A stretch of 36,939 nt of DNA from contig NZ_BATB01000038.1 of assembly GCF_000466965.1 (NCBI RefSeq), positions 1-36,939 on the forward strand, in the 5' to 3' direction. Made by a program: the position numbers and the translations under genes. Positions 1 through 8,250 of the stretch are shown here, in pieces (the stretch's first letter is position 1; each line of letters starts with the position of its first letter). The notes under the pieces are model-generated. The model saw only the letters and a program-made list of their open reading frames with translations. It had not been told where the DNA came from and made no database searches. The DNA comes from Limimaricola cinnabarinus LL-001. GTDB lineage: Bacteria; Pseudomonadota; Alphaproteobacteria; Rhodobacterales; Rhodobacteraceae.

Positions 1-923
1 GGGGGGGAACTGCTGGTGCGCGGCGCGGTGCAGGCCGCCGAGCGGATCGGGATCTCGCCTCTCGTGATCGGCCTGACCCTCGTTGGTTTCGGCACCTCCA
101 TGCCCGAACTCGTGACTTCGGTTCAGGCGGGGCTGGGCGGATTTCCGGGCATCGCCTTCGGCAACGTCGTGGGGTCGAACATCGCCAACATCCTGCTGAT
201 CGCGGGCGTCTCGGCGCTGATCTGCCCGATCGTCGTCGCTCGCTCGGCGCTGCGCCGGGACGCGGTGGTGATGCTCGCGGTCGGGGTCGCCTTCGCGGTG
301 CTGGCCGCGCTGATGCCGATGGGCCGCGTCCTGGGCGCGGGGCTGGTCACCCTGCTGGTCGGCTACATCTGGTTCGTGATCCGTCAGGAGCGCCGCGCGA
401 ACGAGGGCGGGGCCATCCATGACAAGAGCGCGGCCCTCGCCGGGGCCGATCCGGGCCTCGCCCCTCCGCATACGCGAAACGGCCTCGCGATGCCGCTGCT
501 CATCGCGCTGGCCGGTCTGGCCCTCGTCGTGGTCGGCGGCTCCTTTCTGGTGAGCGGGGCCGTCGCCATCGCCCGCGGCTTCGGCGTCTCCGAGACCATC
601 ATCGGCCTGACGATCGTCGCGGTCGGAACCTCGATGCCGGAACTCGTCACCTCGGTGATCGCCGCACTGAAGCGGCAAGGCGACGTGCCTTCGGCAACAT
701 CGTCGGCTCGAACATCTACAACATCCTCGGGATCGGCGGCACCACCGCTCTCATCGCGCCGTCCAACGTGCCGCAGGAGATCGTGCGCTTCGACGCGCCG
801 GTCATGGTCGCGGTGTCGCTGCTGCTCGTGGTCTTTGCGGCGACCGGTCTTCGGATCGGGCGGCGCGAGGGGGCGGTTCTGGTGGCGGGCTACGTGGCCT
901 ATGGCTGGATGCTCTGGCCCTGA
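1..923 (+). CDS. Ca2+/Na+ antiporter, CaCA family (YrbG/CaxA type); 5' partial, one frameshift
   Basis: This inner-membrane exchanger would move Ca2+ against Na+ or H+. Both alpha-repeats of the CaCA family are visible: GFGTSMPELVTSV with NVVGSNIANILL in the first half, and VAVGTSMPELVTSV with NIVGSNIYNILG in the second, separated by a polar loop around residues 120-155. The window opens inside the gene, so roughly the first 20-30 residues are missing. Near position 688 the second NIVGSN block leaves the frame. Adding one base (GTGCC to GTGGCC) restores continuity through to a C-terminus ending YGWMLWP and a TGA at 921-923, giving 307 codons from the first base. Without that base the frame runs into low-complexity Arg/Ser sequence and stops at 939. 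The family call is secure; whether the lesion is biological is not. It converges with manD and has no evident link to the sugar genes. Confidence 0.85.
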
Positions 924-929
924 TCCATG

Positions 930-960
930 GCGCCGGTGATGCGGCCCGCGTCACCGGCGC
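930..960. terminator. Hairpin between convergent antiporter and manD genes
   Basis: A perfect 10-bp inverted repeat (GCGCCGGTGA / TCACCGGCGC) with an 11-nt loop fills the 44-bp gap between two convergent genes. It has no T-run on either strand, so it would be a weak or Rho-assisted bidirectional terminator. The position supports this role; function is inferred. Confidence 0.5.
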
Positions 961-967
961 GCCCGGC

Positions 968-2191
968 TCAGTAGTTCCACATCGTCCCGTCTTCGAGCCG
1001 AACGACCGGGTGGCTGCCGGGCGTGTACTCGTAGCGCGTGGCCTCCTCCTCGTCGAACGCGACCCCAAGGCCGGGCGCGTCGCTGACATGCACCATGCCA
1101 TTCTCCATCCGGTGGTCTGACGGGAACAGCGCGTCGCATTCGGGCGTGCCGAGGACGAGGTATTCCTGAATGCCGAAATTCGGTGCCCAGGCATTGAGAT
1201 GCGCATGCGCCGCCATGCAGATCGGCGAATGGCTCGGCGCGCCGTGAAAACCGGTGCGCACATGATGCAGCGCCGCGAGATCGACGATGCGGCGGGCATG
1301 GGTGATGCCGCCCGCATAGGTCGCGGCGATGCGAATGAAATCGATCAGCTCGTTCTCGATCAGCTTGTTGCAGTCATAGATCGAATTGAACACCTCGCCG
1401 ATGGCGACCGGCACGGTGGAATGCTGCCGCAAGAGCCGCAGCGCGTCCTGATCCTCGGCGGGCGTCGGGTCCTCGAGCCAGAACAGCCGCGCCGGCTCCA
1501 CCTCCTTGGCGAAAGCCGCCGCCTCGCGCGGGGTAAGACGGTGGTGCACGTCATGCAGGATCTTCAGATCGGGACCAAAGCGGTCGCGGATGCGCATCAA
1601 CGCCTCGGGCATGAAGCGCATGTATGTCTCACTGTCCCAGCTCTCGACCTTGGGCCGGATGCCGGAATAATCGGTGATGAAGTGCTTGGCGCCCTTTTCC
1701 TCGGGGACCGCATAGCTCGCCGTGGGCATGCCGGGGATGCCGCATTGTACGCGCACGGCCCTGTAGCCTGCCTCCGTGTAGTGGGCGATGCTGTCCATCA
1801 GGTCTTCGAGATCGGCGCCGGTGGCATGGGCATAGACGAGCGCGCCCTCGCGGCTCTTGCCGCCCAGGAGGTCATAGACCGGCAGGTTCGCGAGCTTGCC
1901 CTTGATGTCCCAAAGCGCCATGTCGATGGCGCCATAGGCCGCCATGGCGATGGGGCCGCGCCGGAAATAGGCGCCGCGATAGAAGAACTGCCAGATGTCC
2001 TCGCTGCGGCGCGGGTCCATGCCGATCAGGTTCGGAATGAGGTAGTCCTGCAGGTACTTGGCGGGCAACGTCTCGCGGTTGTTGAGCGTGGCGTCGCCAA
2101 GGCCGTAAACGCCCTGATCGGTCATGATCTTGAGCGTGACATAGTTCTTGGCGGGGCCGCCGACGAACACCTTGGCATCCGTGATCTTCAT
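968..2191 (-). CDS. manD: D-mannonate dehydratase-type enolase-superfamily protein (ManD subgroup)
   Basis: The 407-residue protein matches the ManD subgroup of the enolase superfamily along its whole length. These enzymes dehydrate D-mannonate (some D-gluconate, some poorly) to 2-keto-3-deoxy-D-gluconate in the cytoplasm. Metal ligands can be placed at D214 (with H216, motif LHDVHH), E240 (WLEDPTP) and E266 (AIGEVFNS). The ManD-specific R147, Y160, H316 and the C-terminal EDGTMWN are present. The HGATD-type active-site segment reads HGAPSHSP here, keeping the Ala associated with efficient members but changing the next residues, so the exact substrate is uncertain. I chose the ATG at 2191 because family proteins begin MKIT and a GGAG lies upstream; the frame stays open 26 codons further without similarity. 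It is the last gene of the module A run, after the oxidoreductase at 2292-3418. Confidence 0.88.
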   Translation of the reverse strand: MKITDAKVFVGGPAKNYVTLKIMTDQGVYGLGDATLNNRETLPAKYLQDYLIPNLIGMDPRRSEDIWQFFYRGAYFRRGPIAMAAYGAIDMALWDIKGKLANLPVYDLLGGKSREGALVYAHATGADLEDLMDSIAHYTEAGYRAVRVQCGIPGMPTASYAVPEEKGAKHFITDYSGIRPKVESWDSETYMRFMPEALMRIRDRFGPDLKILHDVHHRLTPREAAAFAKEVEPARLFWLEDPTPAEDQDALRLLRQHSTVPVAIGEVFNSIYDCNKLIENELIDFIRIAATYAGGITHARRIVDLAALHHVRTGFHGAPSHSPICMAAHAHLNAWAPNFGIQEYLVLGTPECDALFPSDHRMENGMVHVSDAPGLGVAFDEEEATRYEYTPGSHPVVRLEDGTMWNY

Positions 2192-2291
2192 CTGGGGGAT
2201 CTCCGTCGATGGGGCGGGTCGTGCGGAGCCGTCCCTTTGGTTCTCGAGTTGAAAGGGCAGGGCTCTCACGGGCTCCGCACTACGGCGTCGC

Positions 2292-3418
2292 TCAGGCGAG
2301 GGCCGGCGCGTCGGTCCAGTTGCCGCTCTCGCGGATCAGGTCGATGATCCGCTGATACTGGCGGCCTTCGCGGAAGGTCGGGTAGGGCTCGACCGTCTCG
2401 CCGCAGATGTCGCGGACGAACGCGCGCGCGAGGTGGTGCCAGCACTGCTCGGTCTCGCCCGCGACATCCGGCACCATGGCGGCAATCTCCGCAGGCAACG
2501 GCTGCTGCTGCCATGCCTTGCCGTCATGCAAATGCAGCGCGCCGCTGCCGTAATGCCCTTCGAGATAGATGGCCCCCTTGCTGCCGTAGAAGACGATGTG
2601 ATCCTCGCGAAAGCGCGGCACCAGACCGCCATGCTTGAACAACACCGAAACCGGCGCATCGGCAAAGCGGCTCCGCAGCCGCGCCATCACGGTATAGGAC
2701 CACTCGACGTCGCTTTCGCCCCATTCGAGCGACGGGTCGTCGAGATCGCGCGGGATGAAGTCGCGCCGCGTGGCAAAGTTGTGCACGCCTTCGACGATCG
2801 GCGCGCGGCCCAGATCGTCGCGCACCTCGCCCGCGATCTGCATGACCTCGTCGCCGATCACCGATGTCACGATCGACAGCGTGTGGGTGAAGTTGTTGTT
2901 GAGCCGGCCGCCGCCATCGGCCCTGCGATGCGACCAGCCAAAGGGGATCTCGCGCTCGAGGTTGAAATGCGAGATGCATTCGACCTCCGTGGGCGCGCCG
3001 ATCGCGCCTGCTCGACCAGCGCCTTGGCGTGCAGCACGCCGGGCGCGTAGCGAAAGCTCGCCGCATAGGCGGTCTTGACCCCTTTCTCCTGCGCCAGTGC
3101 GTGCAGTTCGGCCGCCGTGTCGCCATCGGCCGTCATCGGCTTGTCGCAGAACACATGGGCGCCGAAGGCGATGGCCTGCTTGATCGGCTCGTAATGCGCG
3201 CCGCCCGGCGTCGCGATCGACACGATGTCGGGGCGGCAGGTCTCCAAGGCCGCCTGCCAGTCGGTCCCGGCATGAGGGATGCCCATCTCGCGGGCGACTT
3301 CCTCGACGACCTTTGGGGTGCGGCCAACGATGCCCACGATCTCGGCCCCCGCCGCCCGAAACGCCTCCGCGTGGCCCCGACCGGCGAAACCGGTCCCGGA
3401 AATCAGAACTTTTGTCAT
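2292..3418 (-). CDS. Gfo/Idh/MocA family NAD(P)-dependent oxidoreductase; one frameshift
   Basis: This is a sugar or sugar-acid dehydrogenase of the Gfo/Idh/MocA family. The N-terminal Rossmann fold begins with the dinucleotide motif GTGFAGRGHAEAF. The family's EKP-type motif appears as CDKPMTADG near residue 95, and the C-terminal substrate domain ends near DLIRESGNWTDAP. The ATG at 3418 follows a GAGGAG site. At about 3002/3003 the frame slips: LVEQAR is followed by nonsense, while another frame continues IGAPTEVECISHFNLE through the rest of the protein. One added base gives 375 residues, normal for the family. It lies between the binding-protein gene and manD on the same strand, so a role in interconverting the sugar or acid feeding ManD (for example fructuronate/mannonate-like chemistry) is plausible. 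The substrate cannot be read from sequence. Confidence 0.82.
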
Positions 3419-3551
3419 GCTATTCTCCTCATGCCTGACGGCGAACGGATGTGATGGGGGGCCTTGGGCGCGCCGCGCGACGGGGGCACAGGCAGGCCGG
3501 GCAGGGGGCCGCCGCGACAGCGGGATCGCGGCGGGCCGGGGCGGTCGGCGC

Positions 3552-5099
3552 TCAGCCGTATTGCCTCGCATAGGCGGCGTTCATGACCTCGATCACCTCG
3601 TCGAAGCCCATCTTGTCCAGCGTCGCGAGATAGCCGTCCCAATCGGCCTCGACATCGCCATTGCCGAGAACCCATGCCTGCTGGCGCTCCAGCATGTAGC
3701 TCTGGATCGAGGGCCAGTACTTGTCGTAGACGGCCTGCTCCTCCTTGTTGAAGGCAACGCCGAGGAACTGGTCGACCAGCAGGTCGTGGCTGTCGTAGAG
3801 CTCGATCCCCTCGCGCGCGGCGGGCGCGGTCCACTGCCACTCATAGCGGAAGTCCTGCCAGTAGCCCTTCTTGATCTGCGCACCGACCGCCCAGAGCTGG
3901 CTGTTCACCGGCTGATCGCTGTTCAGCACCGCGTCGGTGAAGATCGGCTCGCCGTCGATCATCTCGTACTGCTCTCCCTCGACGCCGAAATTCGACAAGA
4001 GACGGCCCTCTTCGGTGAACCAGAAGTCGAAATACCTGATGGTCTCGACGGGGTGGTCGTTGGAATGGCTGATCGCCCAGCCATCGGGCTTGATCGGGAT
4101 GCGGCGATGCTCCTCGATCCGGCGGCCGCTGACGCTTTCGGGCGGCAGCATCGGCACGAAGTCGAAGCCTTCGATCCGGTCGGTCAGTGCCGCGTTGTAG
4201 CCCGAGGTCGAGGCGAACCAGTCATGCGTCATGCCGCCGAGATTCTCGCCCAGAAGGTGGTCGCGCGCCGAGACGCCGCGCGTGAAGACCTCCTTGTCGA
4301 TCAGCCCCTCCTCGTACCAGCGCGCGATATGGGCTAGCCCCGTGCGATAACTTTCGCGCGCATAGGGATGCACCACCCGGCCCTCGTCATCGACCATGAA
4401 GTCATGCGGCGTGTCCGAGCCCGAGGAACGCCCGTCCCACAGCGTCACGAGGCGAATGAGCTCCTCCCAGTCGCGCACGAAGAACGGCACCTCGTCCTGT
4501 CGGCCATTGCCATTGGGGTCGTCGTCGCGAAAGGCGACGAGCGTGTCGTAGAGCTCGTCGACACTGTCGGGCCGCTCCAGCCCCAGCGCGTCGAGCCAGT
4601 CCTGGCGCACGAACCAGGCGCGGCCGTATTTGCCGTCGGGCAGATAGGGGATGTAGTACATGTTGCCGTCGAAGGCCGAAATCGCCTGACGCAGTTCGGG
4701 GCGTTCGTCGAAGAACGCCTTTATGTTGGGGGCGTGCTCCTCGATCAGCTCGTTGAGCGGCAGGAACGCGCCTTGCGGCCCGTATTCGTTGACCGGCTGC
4801 TTGATCAACTGGCTGCCGACGATGTCGGGCATGTCGCCCATCGCCAGCAGCAGGTTCATCGCCTCGCGCGTGTCGGCGGTGTTCTTGCCCGCCGTCGCCT
4901 CCTTGAGGTGGATGCCGGTCAGCTCGCGCGCCGCCTGCTCGACAGGATAGCTTTCGACATAGCCCTGCGAGCGGTCCCAATGCATGTGGATCGTAAGCTC
5001 GAGCGGCTCCTCGGTGATCCTGAAGTCTTCATTCGCGGCGACGGCGCCCGCCAGACAGGTCGTGCTGAGAATGGCCGAAGCCAAGGTCGTTCTACGCAT
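3552..5099 (-). CDS. LplA-like family 1 extracellular solute-binding protein
   Basis: The 515-residue periplasmic binding protein resembles the LplA/aldouronate group of ABC transporter substrate-binding proteins. It has a Sec signal peptide (basic MRR, then a hydrophobic stretch, likely cleaved near AVAA/NED). The Cys at about residue 15 is not in a good lipobox, so it is probably soluble. Group hallmarks are EYGPQGAFLPLNELIEEHAPNI, YYIPYLPDGKYGRAWFVRQDW and the Ca-loop-like DPNGNGRQDEVPF. The ATG at 5099 follows AGGGAGG at good spacing. In this group the gene normally sits beside two permease genes; here it is followed only by the oxidoreductase and manD and preceded by a GntR regulator. 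The ligand is probably an oligo- or monosaccharide acid, by context only. Confidence 0.85.
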   Translation of the reverse strand: MRRTTLASAILSTTCLAGAVAANEDFRITEEPLELTIHMHWDRSQGYVESYPVEQAARELTGIHLKEATAGKNTADTREAMNLLLAMGDMPDIVGSQLIKQPVNEYGPQGAFLPLNELIEEHAPNIKAFFDERPELRQAISAFDGNMYYIPYLPDGKYGRAWFVRQDWLDALGLERPDSVDELYDTLVAFRDDDPNGNGRQDEVPFFVRDWEELIRLVTLWDGRSSGSDTPHDFMVDDEGRVVHPYARESYRTGLAHIARWYEEGLIDKEVFTRGVSARDHLLGENLGGMTHDWFASTSGYNAALTDRIEGFDFVPMLPPESVSGRRIEEHRRIPIKPDGWAISHSNDHPVETIRYFDFWFTEEGRLLSNFGVEGEQYEMIDGEPIFTDAVLNSDQPVNSQLWAVGAQIKKGYWQDFRYEWQWTAPAAREGIELYDSHDLLVDQFLGVAFNKEEQAVYDKYWPSIQSYMLERQQAWVLGNGDVEADWDGYLATLDKMGFDEVIEVMNAAYARQYG

Positions 5100-5284
5100 G
5101 GTGTCCTCCCTTTCGCGTATCTCGGTCCGATCGAAGTGATCCTCCCCGGCGCGGCGACCCTCCCCGGTCGCGCATGTCGGGTGTCCCGCGCGGGCATGGC
5201 CTGCGGGGTCCGCGCCGGGGTCCGGCGCGGGTCGTGACGTCCGGCCTTGCGGACGAAACCTCTAGTTGGCGGTCGGCCTCTCGA
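5100..5284. other. GC-rich intergenic region between the GntR regulator and the binding-protein gene
   Basis: This 185-bp stretch probably contains the promoter of the binding-protein gene. It has GC-rich repeats (CCCGCGCGGG and two GGGTCCG(C)GC-like blocks around 5190-5230) that could fold. I see no convincing -35/-10 pair and no small gene. Confidence 0.3.
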
Positions 5285-5976
5285 TCAGCCTCGCAACCTC
5301 TCATCGGTGAACAGCGCGTCGGCCTTTCGCTCCGGATCGCCGATATGCGCCCGTAGCGCGCCTTCGGCGCGTTGCGGGTCCCGCGCCCGGATCGCCTCGA
5401 CGATCGCGGCATGCTCCCCGAGCACGCGCGCGCCGCCGACGATCCGGTGCCTGCGACGGATCAGCCGCACCCGGTTGAGATCGAACTGCGCGCGCCGCGC
5501 CGTCGCCCATGCGTCGGCATGGCCCGACAGAACGAAGAGCTGGCGGTGTAACCTCTCGTCAAGCTCGCGGAACGCCGCCGCATCCTGCCGAGCCAGCGCC
5601 TCGGCCTGCCGGGCGAGGATCTCGTCGAGGTCCCCGATCCGGTACCGCGGGTCGGGCCGTGCCGCCGCGTCGCGCACCGCCCCGATCTCGAGCTGCAGCC
5701 GGATGAAGCAGGCGGTGGCATAGCGGACGGTGCAGATGGGGGTGACATAGCTGCCGCTTTGCGGAACGATCCGCACGAGGTTCACCTCGTCGAGCCGGAT
5801 CAGCGCCTCGCGAACCGGCGTCTTGCTGATCCCGAGAGCGGCGGCGATCTCCTTTTCGGAGATGCGCTGACCGGGACGCAACCGGACCGTCACGATCAAT
5901 TCGCGCAGGATGTCGAAGACTGAAAGGTAATGTTGACCTCCGGATCGAGCCGCGCGCCCGTCAGGAGATCCGCCAT
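5285..5976 (-). CDS. GntR family regulator, FCD subfamily; probable 5' frameshift
   Basis: This DNA-binding regulator has an N-terminal winged helix-turn-helix (PGQRISEKEIAAALGISKTPVREALIRL) and a C-terminal FCD ligand domain with the ERLHRQLF and GEHAAIVEAI segments. FCD domains bind small organic acids, often with a metal. Read without correction, the only starts would be TTG or GTG codons around 5891-5899, which would remove helix 1. Another frame upstream reads MADLLTGARLDPEVNITFQ and ends at 5896. Inserting one base near 5919 joins it to FDILRELIVTVRLRPGQ, the expected N-terminus of this subfamily, giving 230 residues. I therefore place the start at ATG 5976; an alternative is ATG 6108. 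Its position directly upstream of the binding protein suggests it controls module A. The frameshift is inferred. Confidence 0.72.
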
Positions 5977-6108
5977 TCGCGGCGCCGGTTCCGATCCGGG
6001 CAGTGGTGCCGAGATGTCCTGCAACGCCGCCTCCCCGGTTGCCGAAAGGGCCGCGGTCACTCCGATCCGCCGATCCCGATCCCGCAATTGATATGTCAGA
6101 TCCGGCAT

Positions 6109-6357
6109 GTTGTAAACAGATTCGTAAACCTGTCCTTCGTTTTCAGGTATTGCGCTGATCTAAAGACGAATATGGGTCGCCACTTGTAATGAGCCGATTG
6201 GATTTGCCAATGGTTGCGAGCTATTCCGGGTAGCCAGTCGGGTACTTCGTTCCTCGGCGAGGTTCGTTTCTGGCGATGATCATTGACTTGCTTTACAAAT
6301 AAAACAAGTCTGCCGCGATAAGGCACCCCCGGTCGGCAGCTCGCAAAGGAGCCCCCC
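6109..6357. other. AT-richer intergenic region upstream of kduD and the GntR gene
   Basis: This divergent intergenic DNA is clearly poorer in G+C than its surroundings, as expected for promoters. It holds a direct GTAAAC repeat (6112-6117 and 6124-6129), a TTGG-N5-CCAA element (6198-6210) and a 24-bp inverted repeat listed separately. No protein-coding frame or RNA gene is evident. Confidence 0.4.
6286..6309. promoter_or_regulatory. Candidate operator upstream of kduD (24-bp inverted repeat)
   Basis: Arms ACTTGCTTT and AAAACAAGT match at 8 of 9 positions around a 6-bp AT-rich spacer. A TTGACT box overlaps the left arm (6283-6288). The site lies about 50 bp before the leader ORF start. The likely binder is unknown; the module A GntR regulator is a candidate by proximity. 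Confidence 0.4.
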
Positions 6358-6444
6358 ATGCGCCCAGATCATTCTTTCTCGCGCCGGGCTTCCGGCCTGA
6401 AGATCGCGCCATGGACCGCGCCATGGACGGGGGCCACGCGATGA
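6358..6444 (+). CDS. Possible 28-codon leader ORF coupled to kduD
   Basis: The ATG at 6358 has the best ribosome-binding site in the area (AAAGGAG, 6 nt spacer), whereas the kduD ATG has none of note. The ORF encodes 28 residues rich in Arg and Trp. Its TGA overlaps the kduD start as ATGA (6441-6444), the classic arrangement for translational coupling. It contains a 12-bp tandem repeat (CGCGCCATGGAC twice, about 6406-6429). No similarity is recognised. It could be a leader peptide, or simply the ribosome loading site for kduD. See the similar arrangement before idnD. Confidence 0.4.
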   Translation: MRPDHSFSRRASGLKIAPWTAPWTGATR

Positions 6445-7183
6445 CGGGCCTCTTCTCGCTCGAAGGCCGCAAGGCGCTCGTCACCGGGGCCAATGCCGGG
6501 ATCGGAAGCGCCATCGCCGTGACGCTGGCGGGGCAGGGCGCGCATGTGGTCTGCGCCGGACGGCGCAACTGCGACGAGACGGTCGCACGGATCGCGGCGG
6601 CGGGCGGCGCGGCCGAGAGCCTGACCCTGGATTTTGCCGATCCGATGGCGGCGCGGGACGTGTTCGGCGGGGCGGGTTTCGACATCCTCGTCAACAATGC
6701 GGGCACCATCCGCCGCGCCGAGAGCGTCGATTTTACCGAGGCCGATTGGGACGACGTCGTCGACGTCAACATGAAGGCGGTGTTCTTCACCTGCCAGGCC
6801 TTCGGGCGCGAGCTGATCGCGCGGGCCGCCCCGGCGCGGTGGTCTCGATCGCCTCGCTGCTGTCGTTTCAGGGCGGCATCCGCGTGCCCTCCTACACCGC
6901 GTCCAAGCATGGCGTGGCCGGGCTGACCAAGATCCTCGCCAATGAATGGGCGCCGCATGCGATCACCATCAACGCGGTGGCGCCGGGCTACATCGCCACG
7001 GCGAACACGCAGGCGCTTCGCGACGACCCCGAGCGGTCGGGCGCCATTCTCGACCGCATCCCGGCCGGGCGTTGGGGCGCGCCGGAGGATATCGGCGGCA
7101 CCGTGGCCTTCCTGTGCTCGCCCGCCGCGACCTATCTCACCGGCGCGGTGATCAATGTCGATGGCGGCTGGATGGCGCGCTGA
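6441..7183 (+). CDS. kduD: 2-dehydro-3-deoxy-D-gluconate 5-dehydrogenase (KduD); one frameshift
   Basis: This classical short-chain dehydrogenase interconverts 2,5-diketo-3-deoxygluconate and 2-keto-3-deoxygluconate with NAD(H), the last step of unsaturated uronate breakdown. Visible are the cofactor motif TGANAGIG, NNAG, catalytic S139, Y152 and K156 (corrected numbering), and the KduD signatures LSFQGGIRVPSYTASK, EILDRIPAGRWG-like (AILDRIPAGRWG) and the ending VDGGWMAR. Start 6441 matches the family N-terminus (MxxFSLEG); ATGs at 6411 and 6423 are upstream in frame. Near 6825 one G is missing from a G run (GGGG to GGG), splitting the gene into two overlapping frames; restoring it gives 247 residues. 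KduI and uronate lyases are absent, so here it probably serves another KDG-forming pathway such as ManD. Confidence 0.85.
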
Positions 7184-7259
7184 TCGCGCCTGTGATCGAC
7201 GCGGGGCCAAGGGCGGCGCGGCCGGCGGGTTTTGAGGCTTCACCGGTCGCGGCCCCGGC

Positions 7260-8250
7260 TCATTGCCAATTGGCAACCATGTCGCAGGCGATGTCGAAGG
7301 CCTGCCGCATCGCGGCGACCCGCGCCGTGCCCTGTCCCGCGATGTCGAAGGCGGTGCCATGCGCCGGGGTCGTCACCGGGTAGGGCAGCCCGCCCTGCAC
7401 CGTGACGCCGCGCTCGAAGCCCAGAAGCTTGAGCGCGATCTGGCCCTGATCGTGATACATCGTCACCACCGCGTCGATCTCGCCGTCGCGCAGCTTGAGG
7501 AACACCGTATCCGAGGGCCATGGCCCGTCCACCGGCATCTGCCGCTGCTGCATCGCCTCGATGGCCGGGCGCAGCACGTCGATCTCCTCGCGGCCGAAAT
7601 TGCCGCCGTCGCCCGCATGCGGGTTGAGCGCCGCGACCGAGATGCGCGGGCGCGCAATGCCCGAGCGCCGCAGCGTCCGGTCGATCACCTCGACCGCGTC
7701 GCCAAGCCGTTCGGCGGTAATGGTATCGGCCACGTCGCGCAGCGCGATGTGGCTGGTGGTGCGCGAGGTCCACATGCCGTCGAGCACATTGAGCTCAGAC
7801 AGATACTCCGTCACACCGAGCCGCTCGCCCATGTGGTGCAGCTCGTCTGCATGGGCGAGCCCGGCCTTGTGCATCGCCGCCTTGTTGAAGGGCGCGAAGA
7901 CGAGGGCGTCGATCCGCCCGGCCTGCAGCAGCTCCAGCGCCCGGTCCAAGCTCGCCAGCACCGAGCGGCCCGAGGCCTCGGTCTCGACCGCGACCTCGAT
8001 CTCGGAGGCGGCGATGGTCTCGGTCTCGTGCCACGCGACGCCTCCGGGGGCGCGTTCCACGCTTCGGGGTCCACCGGCACGAGGGCGTACTCCGCGCCCG
8101 CCTGACGCATGCCCTGCTCGAACACGCAGCGATCGCCGATCAGCAGGATCTCGGCCGCCTCGCGGACGCCTCGGCTGCCATGAGCTTCGCGGTCAGCTCG
8201 GGGCCGATGCCGCTGGGATCGCCGGGGATGATGCCGATACGGGGTTTCAT
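7260..8250 (-). CDS. pdxA2: PdxA2-like 4-phospho-acid dehydrogenase (PdxA family); two frameshifts
   Basis: The protein belongs to the PdxA family of NAD-dependent, metal-binding oxidative decarboxylases. PdxA acts in vitamin B6 synthesis, while PdxA2 paralogues act on 4-phospho-threonate or -erythronate in tetronate catabolism. Motifs in order are PGDPSGIGPEL, APFNKAAMHKAG, the active-site NPHAGDGGNFG, YHDQGQIALKLLGF, and the C-terminal TTPAHGTAFDIAG. The ATG at 8250 follows GAGGAGGG and overlaps the regulator stop as ATGA. Two missing bases break it, at about 8169 (GGG to GG in the coding strand) and in the C run of the coding strand at 8046-8050. Correcting both gives 330 residues, exactly family length. 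Being last in a sugar-acid operon argues for catabolism and not B6 synthesis. No DUF1537 kinase accompanies it. Confidence 0.8.

Noticed and set aside
2266..2514. Additional small minus-strand gene between manD and the oxidoreductase
   Set aside because: It is an alternative-frame reading of the oxidoreductase 3' end; GC-rich DNA gives many such long open frames.
5896..6108. Separate 70-codon gene on the minus strand
   Set aside because: Its 3' part fits as the frame-shifted N-terminus of the GntR regulator better than as an independent gene.
7263..7276. Perfect palindrome TTGCCAATTGGCAA resembling an operator
   Set aside because: It lies in the last codons of pdxA2 (encoding ANWQ plus stop) at a convergent gene end, with no promoter nearby; probably chance, perhaps a minor transcription stop.
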